DNA of 64,000 nt, from contig JAUIZM010000015.1 of NCBI GenBank assembly GCA_030848705.1, positions 434,001-498,000 of the forward strand, read 5' to 3'. This document shows positions 44,729 through 56,400 of this stretch, piece by piece. The stretch is from Heracleum sosnowskyi (taxonomy: Eukaryota; Streptophyta; Magnoliopsida; Apiales; Apiaceae). Made by a program: the position numbers and the translations under genes. Below the pieces are notes generated by a model. The model saw only the letters and a list, made by a program, of their open reading frames with translations, was not told where the DNA came from and searched no databases. How positions within the stretch are numbered: position 1 is the stretch's first letter; each line of letters starts with the position of its first letter.

Positions 44729-45526
44729 GAAGCCTAGATCGTGAAGTCCTCAGAAGCCCTATGTCGCATAGTCTTCAAATGACCTATGTCGCATAGTCTT
44801 CAAATGACCTATGTCGCATAGTCTTCAAATGACCTATGTCGCAAAGTCTTCAAAGGCTATATCGCGAAGTCCTCACAAGTGAGATCGCGAAGTCAGGAAT
44901 GAAGTGGAGTTACGATATCAACACTTAGCCGTTTACAACAAGACAAATCAAGGTACAGAATCAAGAATCAAAAGAGACAAATACTGAAGCATTTGTTCTG
45001 GCAAGGTGGTCCAAAGAACATATGGCAAATCTACAGCTAAACTTGGAGAGAAAGATAAGAGACAAGCAGCTACAGAAACGGGAAAGACTCCGAAAAGCAG
45101 GTGGTCCTTCCTGACACAGTTAACGTCTTATGGCAGGACAAGTTGGACTTTCAGCAAGGGGTAACTGTGTAAAAATAGGTGTGTGCACTAGTTTGTATAG
45201 GGCTTATATATATTATGCACATCCTATTGTTAGCTGTAAGAGAGATACACATAGTTATTTGCTAAGCTCTTTTCTCTATAAGCGAGCAAGTTCAAACTGT
45301 TCTTGTTTAGAAGCCAGAAATTCTATTGTGAATTTCTTGGAAAGCTGTAGTATTTAATTTGCTTATACAAAGTAGATTAAAGTGATTGTGTGTGTTATTT
45401 ACTTTCTGCATATTACATATCATAATCATATACAGTCTGTTACTTAGTTTTCAAGAATCGAAAAATATATCAAACTATCCATTCACCCCCCCTCTGTCTA
45501 GTTTCTAGTAGTATTCATTTCTAACA
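44729..45526 (+). repeat. 3' LTR of element A, second part
   Basis: Begins with the duplicated GAAGC (44729-44733) and then matches the 5' LTR from about 20362 to its end. It carries the 23-bp segment missing from the 5' LTR and the 25-bp palindromic repeats (about 44758-44857). It ends TTCTAACA followed by TATAT. Confidence 0.95.
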
Positions 45527-45623
45527 TATATTTATTTTACATGTATTACATTTAGAAGATAAGTTGTTTTAGTTAGAAAATATAAAACACATAATGTTTT
45601 TTAGCTGTCGGTTATAAATTAAC

Positions 45624-48600
45624 TCCTTATATATAATAAGTGTAAGGGAGATCTTATCCAAAACTTTGGTCGGTCACTGTACTACCAAAAGTATACGATC
45701 CGTTGGATTATAAAACTATAAATATTCAAATCGATGAGGACCGTCAGATATAATATTAAAAATTGTATTTGATTAATAATAGGATAGTATTTAAATACTA
45801 AAAGGTGTATTTTGATAATTTAAACCTATTATAAATAGGTTTTCTATATTGAATAGAAATCTTTATGTAAAAATTTGTAATTATATTTTCTCTTTATTTT
45901 ATGGATAGTTCCAGTTAGATAATAATTATTAAACCATCATTAAATTAAAGATAATTTTGTAAGTTTCGTGTGGGCTGTAAAATCGTTAAAATCTGTTGTC
46001 TAAAACTCAAGATAGAGCCAAGAACCCAAACAGTAAAGTTATTATCTAAATTTTAATAAATATTTTTTTATTATTGTAGCACCAATTTAATTTTTTTTCT
46101 AATTCTTTTAAATTTATAAATTCTTTGTTTATTTCAATAAAATATTAAAATCGATTTAAGAAAAAATTAAAATCGATCTGGTCCGTGTACGATCAGTATA
46201 TGACCAAATTAATAATTATAGATCGATGAGAATTGTTAGATCTAATATTAAAAAGTGTATCTGATTAATAATAGAATTATATTTAAATACTAAAAAGTGT
46301 ATTTTGATAATTTAAATTTTTTCTATGTAAAAATTCTTAAATATCTTTTCTCTTGAATTTATGTATAGTTCCAGTTATATAATAATTATTAAACCAAATA
46401 TCAAGATAACAATTCATATCGATTACAATGATACCCTACGTTATAAGAGACTTAGGAGAACTCTTGTACATGAATAAATTTAAACACTTTTTTTTCTGAA
46501 GGAACATAACAATTCGATTAATCCAAATTATAATTATATTATTTTACATATAACAAACATAAAAGGATAATATCAAAATATTATTAAAATGTTGAGGGTT
46601 TCATATTCATAAACGATAATTTTGAATATAATACTTATATTAAAATGTGTATTTGATTAAATGTAAGATTATATTTAAATACTAAGAAGCGTGCTTTGAT
46701 AATTTAAACCAATTATAAATTGGTTTTCTATATTGAATTGAATTCTTTGTGTAAAACTTCTTAACCATCTTTTTTTTCAGTTTATTTTATGGGTAGGTCA
46801 ACTGGTCAAGTTAGATAATAATTATTAAATCATCATTAAATTAAAGATAATTTTGTTAGTTTCGCATGAGTTGTAAAATCGTCAAAATTCAATTTCTAAA
46901 ACTCAGGATAGAACCCAAATATTAAAGTGAGTATCTAAATTTTAATAATTTTTTTTATTATTGTATCACCAATTTATTTATTTTTCCACTAATTCTTTTA
47001 AATATAGAAATTTTATGTTTCTTTCAATAAAGTATCAAAATTAATTAAGAACAAATTCAAATCGATTAAGAATATAATAATATGAGAATAAAATTTTATA
47101 TAATCATAACATAATTTTTATTGTATTTAATAATTTTTAAGTAATAATGTATTTTAATATTTTATTTAAACCGTAAATAAAACCGAAACATTAAAAGTAA
47201 AAGCAGTTAGTAAGATACTTATATCAGTATATACTTGATATCCTTATTATATTAAATCCTTATATATAATAATCATAATAGGGATTTTATCCCAAATTTT
47301 GGTCGTAGACAACTAAATTAATAAGGACCATTAGATCTTAACTAGATAAATAAAAATCGTTAGATCAAATATTAAAAAAATTTATTTTATTAATAATAGG
47401 ATTATATTTAAATTCTAAAAGGTGTATTTTGATAATTTAAACCAAATATACCAAATATAAATAAGTTTTCTATATTGAATAGAATTTTCCATGTAAAAAA
47501 TTCCTGACTTTCTTTTCTCTTCCATTGACAATTTCACCTAGATAAAAATTGTTAAACCATCTATTAATTAAAGATAATTTAGTTATCTTCACGTGGGGTG
47601 TAAAATCGTCAAAATCTGATTTTTAAAACACAAGATAAAGCTCAAATTAATAAAGTGAATATTTAAATTCTAATAATAATTATTATGTCATCGTTATTTT
47701 AACACCAATTTAATTACTTTTTTCTAACTATTTTAAATTTAGAAATCTATGTTCAAAAATTAAAATCAATCTAAGAAAAATTCAAATCAACAAAGAATAT
47801 AATAATATGAGGATAAAATTTTATAAAAATTGTGCATATTTTTAATCCTATTTTATTAAGTTTTATATCATAACTAATCAAATATTATTTATTACTAAAT
47901 AATAAATTATACGTAAATGGTGATTTTGTTTTATAAGAACTCATATAGACCTAATTTCATTGTTAGCAGAACTATATTCATATTAAAAAACACCTTATTT
48001 AGAAATTTTAGATTCAGCTACAGAAGATGCCAAACTTTTTAAACCTATATACATTGTAAATTATTAAATTCGAAACTTTAAAAGTTTGCTAATCAATTAG
48101 TATAGTACTTTTCTGAAAAATCGTACTTTACAAAAAATATTATCAAATAACATATGTCTACAAGAAAAAATGAAAAAATTCTTATTTTTTAAAAAAACTA
48201 TAAATTTTAATATGTTGTTAGTAGATTCAAATATTAGATTATTTTACATGATAATTTTACTGTTATATCTAACTTTTTTTCAACAATTTAATTTAAAAGA
48301 TTCAACGATTATGGATTGAGTGATCAAACAAAGCGACCAAACTTAACTTACAAGGAAGCTTTCATTATTTAGTCTTTAATATAATAACATAGATATTTAC
48401 CGGGTATACTATAAAAAAATGAAATTTATACAGAATTTTGATCACGGTGTACTACTTTAAAAGAAGAACTATTACAAAAAAAATCATATTTTAATTGATA
48501 TTTTATTTTCTCAAAAGTTCAAAGTTCCCGCATCTTTAACATATTACAAAAAAGAGTATATTATATTTTAGCAATAAATATTTTAAAAAATTATAAATTA

Positions 48601-49361
48601 AAAAAATTAATGATGTTATCATGGTAGTTTGGTCCTAAATACCGCCAAAACATTCTCAACCATTAGATCCAATACTTTTAAAAATACATGATCAAGATTA
48701 TATCATATAAAAAGAAGTTATTATCTAAAAATGATATAAGTTAAAAGATATTATATTAAGATTGAATTTTCTAAAAAGTCAAAACATAAAAATAGTTGTA
48801 ATTAAATAAGGAAACTCATTTAATACCAAAATAATAAAAATCGTTTAATGTTAAATAGATAGGTGAAAACCGTTAGATTTAACATTAAAAACTGTATTTG
48901 GTTAATAAAGGGTATTCTAATAATCTAAACTACATATAAGTAGATTTCCTAAATCGAATAGAATTCTCAACATTAAATTTTGTCACTTTATTCTCTTTTT
49001 ATTTTTAGAATAGTTTTTAATTGAAAAAGAACTATTAAACCACAACTAAATTAAAGACTATTTTGTGAATTTCATGTGGACTATAAAATTGGCAAAATCT
49101 AATTTTTATAACTCAATATAAACAAATATTAAATTGAGTGTGTAAAATATAATAAATATCAAATTTTTAACTATAATTCTTTTAGCTAAATCTTTTTTTA
49201 AAATAATTTAATCATGTAAACTAATAACTTTTAAATATTAAAATATTCATAAATAAATATAATTATAAATATTAAAAAAACAATCGTGTGTTGCATGGGT
49301 AATAAAAATATATTTATAAATAAAATTTAAGTAACCGTGCATTACACGGGCTATAAGCTAG
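45624..49361 (+). mobile_element. Helitron-like composite, plus orientation
   Basis: Two 5'-end-like starts, TCCTTATATATAATAA... at 45624 and 47257, are each followed within ~35 bp by ATC(T)TATCC(A/C)AAA(C/A)TTTGGTCG. The 3' end is a hairpin CCGTG-CATTA-CACGG (49335-49349), then GCTATAAG and CTAG (49358-49361) followed by T. A degenerate second hairpin lies near 49285-49303. The interior is made of repeated blocks with AAAATCGTTAGAT, GTATTTGATTAATAATAG and ATTTAAATACTAAAAGGTGTATTTTGATAATTTAAA (seen near 45700-45830, 46215-46310, 46630-46720, 47330-47440, 48840-48940). No helicase gene. Most likely nested or tandem non-autonomous Helitrons. Confidence 0.55.
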
Positions 49362-49443
49362 TATATAATAATATTACCATTTTATCGACCGACCGACGAC
49401 CGACCAAAACTTTTAATGTTTCGTATATATATATATATATATA

Positions 49444-50327
49444 CTAGCTTAAAACCCGTGCGATGCACGGATTGTTATAAATAATTATTATTTTTATTAT
49501 TTATGTTTTAATATTCCATTAATTTGCATTTGCTAAAAAAAATAAGTAGGCGTGTTAAACTTTTTTAAATCATTAAAAGTATTAAAATAAATTTTAAAAT
49601 AAATTAATAACTGTTTGTTCGTGATATTTTTGGAAAATGAGGGGTCTTAGTAAGGAAAAATAGAAAAAGTAACGTGTTTTAGCTGAAAAGGTAAGTGCCC
49701 GTAATTAAAAGTATTTAATTAGGTTTCAAAATAAATAAGTAAGGATTTTCCCGGGATATTTTTGGAAAATGAGAGATTTTAGTAAGGAAAAATAGAAATA
49801 GTAACATGTTTTAGTTGAAAAAGGTAATTGTCCGTGCTTTTTTTTTTAGAAAAAGAGAGGATTTTGTTAGAAAAAGTAATGTATTTTAGCAGAAAATGTA
49901 GTTGGCTATAAAAATGTTATTATTTAATAATAATATTTTTAGAAAAAAAAAAGAAAAAGTAACACGTTTCAGCTAAAAAAGTGTTCATAATTAAAAGTAT
50001 TAAAATAGATTTTAAAATAAATAATTAAGTATTTGCTTGTGATATTTTGGAAAATGAGATATTTTAGTAAGGAAAAATAGAAAGAGTAACATGTTTTTGT
50101 TAAAAAAGATAACCGACCGTGTTTTTTTTTAGAAAAAGAAATGATTTTGTTAGAAAAAAAAATAAAAAAAGGTAATGTATTTAGCTGAAAAGGTAATTGG
50201 TTATAAATAATGTTATTATTTAGTGATAATTTTTTAAAAAAATAAGTAAGGGTATTTAAGTAAAATCACTAAGTACTGACCGTCCGTCCGTCCGACTACC
50301 AAAATTTAATGTCTCGTCTTTAATAAT
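49444..50327 (-). mobile_element. Helitron-like element, minus orientation (first of a tandem pair)
   Basis: The 3' terminus on the minus strand is CTAG (49447-49444), preceded by a CCGTGCATCGCACGG hairpin (about 49470-49456). The opposite end near 50305-50325 reads, on the minus strand, AAAGACGAGACATTAAATTTTGG, the usual 5' motif of this family. The interior repeats GTGATATTTTTGGAAAATGAG...TTTTAGTAAGGAAAAATAGAAA...GTAACATGTTTTAG several times. No gene. Confidence 0.55.
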
Positions 50328-51234
50328 ATAGCTTAAAACCCGTGCGATACTCGGATTGTTTTTAATAATTAATAATTTTATTATTTATTATTTATATTTT
50401 ATTAATTGCATTTATTAAAAAAAATAAGTATGCGTGTTAAACATTTTTAAATAATTAAAAGTATTAAAATAGATTTTAAAATAAATAAGTAACGGTTTGT
50501 CCGTGATATTTTGGAAAAAGAGTGGCTTTAGTAAGAAAAATATAAGTAACATGTTTTCGTTGAATTTTAAAATATAAAAGTAACGATTTGCCCGTGATAT
50601 TTTTGAAAAAGAGGGGTTTTAGTAAGAAAAATAGAAAATATGACATGTTTTAGTTGAAAAATGTAATTGTCAATTAAAAGTATTAAAATAGATTTTAAAG
50701 TAAATAAATAAGGATTTGCCCGTGATATATTTGGAAAAAGAGAGATTTTAGTAAGGAAAATAGAAAATATAACATGTTTTAGCTGAAAAAGGTAATTGTC
50801 CGTGATTTTTCTAGAAAAAGAGGGGAAGGTAATTGCCAATTAAAAGTATTAAAATACGTTTTAAAATAAATAAGTAAGGATTTGCTCGTGATATATTTGG
50901 AAAATGAGAGATTTTAGTAAGGTAAATAGAAAAAGTAACATGTTTTAGCTGAAAAGGAAATTGTTTTGGCTAAAAATGGTAATGAGTTAGTTATTAGCAA
51001 TTATAAACTTATTATGTTATTTTATTAAATGAAACTGTCTGCGATATTTTTGGAAAATGAGATATTTTAGTTAGGAAAAATAGAAAAGATATTCTATATA
51101 ATAATTTTAATATTTTATCTAATGGTTCTCATCGATTTGATCAGAGATATCTAACGGCTATGAATGGAGTGACCAGACTACAAAAACTTTCATGACCAGA
51201 CTACAAAACTTTCAATGTTTCGTCTTTAATATAA
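50328..51234 (-). mobile_element. Helitron-like element, minus orientation (second of a tandem pair)
   Basis: Head-to-tail with the previous element. The 3' signature is degenerate (ATAG for CTAG at 50328-50331, hairpin CCGTGC/CTCGG). The 5' side ends with the GACGAAACATTGAAAGTTTT complement at 51205-51225, next to an (AT)n tract. It has the same internal ~110-150 bp repeats as its neighbour. Minus-strand open frames here (for example 50567-50839) are translations of these repeats. Confidence 0.5.
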
Positions 51235-51272
51235 TAGTACATATATATATATATATATATATTAGTAATAAA

Positions 51273-51601
51273 GGCCCTGTTTGGAAGTTAAATGTTTGAG
51301 AAAAAATTAGAAGTTTTAGCCAAATTAGATGTTTGACCATTTGAAACCTCTAATATTAGTGTTTGTTAGTTGACGGGTTGAAATAACTTTTTGGACTCAA
51401 AAAACTAATTTTTAAAAAGCTACTTTGAGGAGTTTTTTCAATTAGATTGTTGTGATGTATTTAATTGATATACAAATATCTAACTCAAACAGCTAATTAC
51501 CAAACAATTTTATGTAAAACAGCTAATTGAATCCGCTAATCAAAACAGCTAACTCAATAAGCTAACCGTTATAAGCTAACAACTAATTGCCAAACAGAGC
51601 C
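51273..51601. mobile_element. Small MITE with GGCCCTGTTTGG termini
   Basis: The left end GGCCCTGTTTGG (51273-51284) is inverted with one mismatch at the right end CCAAACAGAGCC (51590-51601); the element is 329 bp. Both flanks begin or end with AAA, with a 6-of-8 match if an 8-bp duplication is assumed. It could be hAT or PIF/Harbinger type. Non-coding, with repeated AGCTAA(C/T) motifs near the right end. Confidence 0.6.
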
Positions 51602-52440
51602 AAAATAAATGGTACAATATAAAAAACTATGAGATTAACGGGATTATGCTGTTGACCGAATTCGAAAGAAGCCTTTTGTTACTAATGATTCTCAACTCGT
51701 TTTTTAATAATATAATTATTGTATCAAAAACTGTTTGGATAACTAAAATTACAAATTATAGAAAATCTTTAATTTGCTTAAAATATTATAATATAAAGAG
51801 CTTTTCTAAAAAAATACTCAGGTTGTAAAAGTTTCTTTCAAAAATACCGTACAACCTCATAGTATCCTCAATTGCAACCTCAAATGCAACTGCTTTCAAC
51901 TTGTTTTGCAATTTCATATGCAACTTTGACCGTATTTTTGAAAAAAGGATTGAAAACATGAGTATTTTTGATAATTTTCCTAATATAAATAACATATGGG
52001 CAGAAATAAAAAAAAATTAAATTTTCAATATTACATGATAAAATTTATTTGCCTACGTTAACAATTTTTAATTAATTAGAAAAATATGCAATTAGTAAAT
52101 TAGGTTAAAAAACGGATTGCACTGCACCTTCTAATTATAGCCATGTGCTTTATTGTCCAACACTGATTGTTGTACAAATTTTCCAATATACTCGTTCTCT
52201 CCTTAAGGGATTTTCAATTAATTCTTTTAATACTTTTAAGGATTATCTTAAATTGATTTTCAGGTTAATCGAAACATTAGGTACCATATTTACCGGGTAA
52301 AATTATTTATGTATTTAATATTTGTGAATTGTAATACATTGTTGAGTAGAATACATGAATTTGATAGTACTTTGTTTATATATTCTTTATTCTTATTATA
52401 CATATCAATTAAACTATGATCATATTTCTAACTCCACCAT
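51602..52440. other. AT-rich spacer, no gene
   Basis: No supported gene. 51780-51985 (AAAATAC, GCAACCTCAAATGCAACTG, AGTATTTTTGATAATTTTCC) resembles 59700-60045 in composition and in several phrases, so both may be copies of one low-complexity repeat. Confidence 0.4.
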
Positions 52441-52441
52441 T

Positions 52442-53104
52442 GAGGGGGTGGAGCATGCTGGATCCCAGGCTATGGCTGCTGTAAGTATTTCTCCTCTTCT
52501 TTTTTCTTTGTAGTTTAATAATGTATTTCAAGTTTAAGTATTTGACTTGTAACTTGCTTGTAGGTTAATGCCAACTACCAAGGGGCTCTCTTTCAAGCCA
52601 AGACTTTGGCGCTCATCTTCTGAGGCCAACCAAGGCAAGTTTGAGAAATCCCAAGAGGAGGTGGGTTCTCTCAGGGCCACTCCGGCTAGGAAGGAGAAGG
52701 AGTTAGCCGACTCCCAGGCTGAGCTGGTGTCTTTGAGGAAGGGGAAGGATGACTTTATCGACGAGTACCTTGACTCCAAGGAGTACGAGGACTTGATTGA
52801 TAAGCATGACGAGCTCCTCTTCCCAGTTCAGTATACGAAGGGATGGGATGGCGCTCTTGCTGCTGTGTTGGAGAAGATGCCTGGATCTCTCACCATTTCT
52901 GATTTTCCAAGCCCTTACCCTCCTACTCCTACGGAGTTGGCTTTGGCTGGGGAGGACGACATGGAGGAGGATGACAGGATCTTCGACCTAGATCATACCT
53001 CTCCACTCGGTCAGACTGCCGGGGATGATTATGCTGCCACTCATTCCGGTTCCGCTTTAGGGGAAGAGGAGGAGGAGGAAGTAGACAAGGCAGATTATAT
53101 GTAG
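52442..53104 (+). pseudogene. Antisense ORF of the Tat element, C-terminal part, frameshifted
   Basis: A spliced fragment: exon 52442-52480, intron 52481-52563 (GTAAGT..TAG), exon 52564-53104. Read from the splice junction, the second exon gives NANYQGALFQAKTLAL and then hits a stop at about 52620. A one-base shift near 52610-52620 restores the frame that continues SEANQGKFEKSQEEVGSL, a coiled-coil stretch, and an acidic C-terminus rich in Glu/Asp ending at TAG 53104. The sequence type is the C-terminal tail of the gypsy-type putative transposase (transposase_28-like) proteins found antisense downstream of pol in Tat elements. The N-terminal domain is missing. Confidence 0.65.
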
Positions 53105-53413
53105 TTTTATTTTTGGCCATCATGGCTTGTACTTTTGTTTATGTACTTTCAGCCTACGGGCTTAACTTAACTTTTCTATTTAAGTTTTTATCCAGCCTTA
53201 TTTATATCTTGTGGCCATTCATGGCTTTGTGTTGTTTTTCTGGTTTCTTGAATGTTTGTCAACACTCATAGTAGATAAGCTTTGAAACATGAAAATGCTG
53301 AATTTATTCATAACTTGAAAATGGGATTAACCCTTACATAGTACCCAAGTTTAAGAACTTGGGTTGGTTTTATAAAACCTTATTCATAGTAGTGAGTCCT
53401 CCTAGGACACACC
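53105..53413. other. Spacer between antisense ORF and pol, convergent 3' ends
   Basis: Non-coding, T-rich; presumably the overlapping 3' regions of the antisense ORF and the gag-pol transcript. GGCCATCATGGCTTG (53116) and GGCCATTCATGGCTT (53212) form a short direct repeat. Confidence 0.4.
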
Positions 53414-56400
53414 TTAAACATAATAAACTTTCAAATTGGAGGCATGCCAAGTCCTTGGCACCTCATGCCCTTCAAGGGTTTCTAGCTTGAATGAGCCTCG
53501 ACCAAATACGTTCTTGACGCGATACGGTCCTTCCCAATTTAGGGCCAACTTGCCTTTTTGTCCAACTCCGGATGCTTCAATCTTTCTGAGAACCAAGTCT
53601 CCTTGACGAAAGAACCTTTCTTTAACCCTTAGGTTGTAGTAGAAAGAGGCTTTCTTTTGATGTTCAACTATCTTGGCGTTTGCTTCATCTCTAACTTCAT
53701 CAATTAGATCCAAAGCTAGCCTCAAGCCTTCTTCATTTTCTTCTGGTTCATAAGCCTCAACTCTTGGGGAGGTGTGAGTAATCTCCACCGGGACCACTGC
53801 CTCTGCTCCATAAGCCAATAGAAATGGAGTTGCCCCGATGGTGACTTTACAAGTAGTACGATATGCCCAAAGTATGGGGAGTAATTCGTCTACCCAAGTG
53901 TTTCTGGAGCGTTCAACTCTTTTCTTTAGTCCATCCAAGATAATTTGATTTGCAACCTCAGCTTGCCCATTAGCTTGAGGATGGGCAACAGAAGTGAAGC
54001 GCAACTTGATATCATTCTCATCACAATACTTTTTGAACTCATCGTTGTTAAACTGAGTTCCATTGTCCGTGACCAGGACTCGTGGAATTCCATATCTGCA
54101 TATCACATTTTCCCAGAAGAATTGCATTACTTGCTTGGTGGTTATCTTGGCTAAGGGCTTAGCCTCAATCCACTTGGTGAAGTAGTCGATTGCTACTATC
54201 AAGAACTTTCTTTGAGCACTTGCCATTAGAAATGGCCCGAGTATATCCATTCCCCACATAGCAAAGGGGATAGGTGAGTTAATGGATGTCATCATCTCTG
54301 GTGGTTGTCTAACCACTGGTGCATGTTTTTGGCACCGTTCACATTTTTTCACATAGCTTTTAGCATCAGCGAGTATGCTTGGCCAATAGAAACCTAGACG
54401 GGTGACTTTATGAGCAAGGGCTCTGCCCCCCAAGTGTTGCCCACAGATTCCTTCATGCACTTCCTTTAGGGCCAATTCTGCCTCTTGGGGTCTCAAACAT
54501 TTCAGATATGGAATGATGAAAGATTTCTTGTATAGGAGTCCCTCAATCAGAGTATACCTTAGTGCTCTGACGTATAGCTTTCGTGCTTCTGAAGTATCGT
54601 TGGGTAGCCACCCAGTTTCCAGATGAGCTTTGATGGGATCCATCCAACAGCTGCCAACATCAATAGGTGCTACCAACTTTCCGTTGATGCTTGGGGTCTT
54701 CAAGACTTGGAAGTATACACTCCCTGCATAGTTTTCGATTTCAGAAGAAGCAAACTTAGACAGGGCATCAGCCTTTATGTTCTCTTCCCTTGGAATGTGC
54801 TCCACATAGCATTCGTCAAATTGAGTCATGATGGCCTTAACAAGTTTCAAGTACTTGGCCATGACTTCATCTCTGGCCTCAAATTCCCCATTTACTTGGG
54901 AAACCACTAGCCTCGAGTCTCCACATACTTTCAGAGTTTTGACCCTCAAGGCTCCAGCCAACCCTAAGCCAGCTATCAGAGCTTCATACTCAGCCTCATT
55001 GTTTGTCGTTGGGAAGTCAAGTTTTAATGCATACTCAATGAGGAATCCATCAGGACTTTGTAGCACTAAACCAGCTCCACTTGATTTTGTTTTTGATGCT
55101 CCATCAAAATTGAGCACCCAATATTCTTTGAAGTCCATTTCTTGATCTTTCTTATCTTCCACTATTACTTCCTGCCCCTCGACTTCTTGGTTGTCAATGG
55201 TGCATTCAACCATGAAGTCAGCAAGTGCCTGAGCTTTTATGGCCGTTCGAGGCTTATACTTGATGTCAAATTCGCCCAATTCAATAGCCCATTTGATCAA
55301 TCTTCCACTAACTTGAGGGCTATGCAAGATGTTTCTTAGAGGTTGATCAGTCAAGACCTCTATCTTGTGAGCCTGGAAGTACGGGCGTAGCTTTCTTGAG
55401 GCCATTATCAAGGCTAAGGCAAACTTCTCAATCGTTGAGTAGTTTATTTCTGCCCCATGAAGAATCTTACTCACATAGTAGACGGGCTTCTGCACTTTCA
55501 ATTCTTCCTTTATCAGTACAGCTCCAAGGGCTGTGTTAGAAACTGCCAAGTACAAGTAGAGAGTTTCCCCTGGCTTGGGTTTTGCCAATAGTGGTGCCTC
55601 AGCCATGTATTTCTTCAGGGCCTCAAAGGCCTCTTGGCTTTCAGTTGTCCATTCAAAATTTTTCACTTTTTTGAGTGTTTTGAAGAAGGGTAAACACTTC
55701 TCTCCTGACTTGGAGATGAACCTTCCCAATGCTGCCACCCTCCTTGTTAGTTTTTGGACATCTTTGACAGTCCGTGGTGGCTCCATGTCTAGAATTGCTT
55801 TGATTTTGTCGGGATTGGCCTCGATTCCTCTCTTGGAAACCATTAGGCCTAAAAACTTTCCCGAGCCTACACCAAAGGCACACTTAGCTGGATTCAACAT
55901 CATCTTGTGGTGCCTCAGCACTTCGAATGCCTCTCGGAGGTGATTAATGTGATCGGCCTTATCGAGGCTCTTGACTAGCATGTCATCTACGTAGACTTCC
56001 ATGGTTTTTCCAATTAGGTGCTCAAAGATTTTGTTTACCAACCTTTGATAGGTCGCTCCTGCATTCTTAAGCCCAAAAGCCATGACTAAGAAACAGAAGA
56101 CACCAAAGTCAGTGATGAATGATACATTGGCGATGTCATCTTTGTGCATCTTGATTTGATTATATCCACTGAAGCCATCCATGAAACTTAGCATCTCATG
56201 CCCAATAGTGGCATCTATTAGAGCATCAATCCTTGGTAAGGGAAAACAATCCTTAGGACATGCATCATTCAAGTCGGTGAAGTCGACGCACATCCTCCAC
56301 TTCCCGTTAGCTTTTTTGACCATCACGGGGTTAGCTAACCATTCTGGGAATTGGATTTCCTCAATGAACCCAGCTTCCAAAAGCTTATTCACTTCTTGCT

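Larger units (their letters stand above)
19901..45526 (+). mobile_element. Element A: full-length Sirevirus-type Ty1/copia retrotransposon with ORF3, split by element B
   Basis: Flanked by a 5-bp target duplication TATAT (19896-19900 and 45527-45531). Order: 5' LTR, iMet PBS, gag, pol (PR-IN-RT-RNase H, copia order), ORF3, PPT, 3' LTR. Removing the 11.67 kb element B and its duplicated GAAGC leaves about 13.9 kb. The SIRE/Sirevirus assignment rests on the large gag with two CCHC knuckles, the RT signature YVDDIIFGSS followed by KLMQSKYEMSMMGEL, the GGGGGAG-type PPT and an extra ORF between pol and the LTR. The two LTRs differ by a 23-bp indel, a 1-bp indel and a handful of substitutions, so the insertion is fairly recent. 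Confidence 0.95.

Noticed and set aside
43206..45526. Right B LTR plus A LTR remainder as a single separate solo element
   Set aside because: The GAAGC duplication and exact continuity of A's LTR across 33058/44734 show that it is a nested insertion.
50567..50839. 90-codon minus-strand frame with a repeated SIFLTK motif
   Set aside because: It is a product of the Helitron internal repeats, not a gene.
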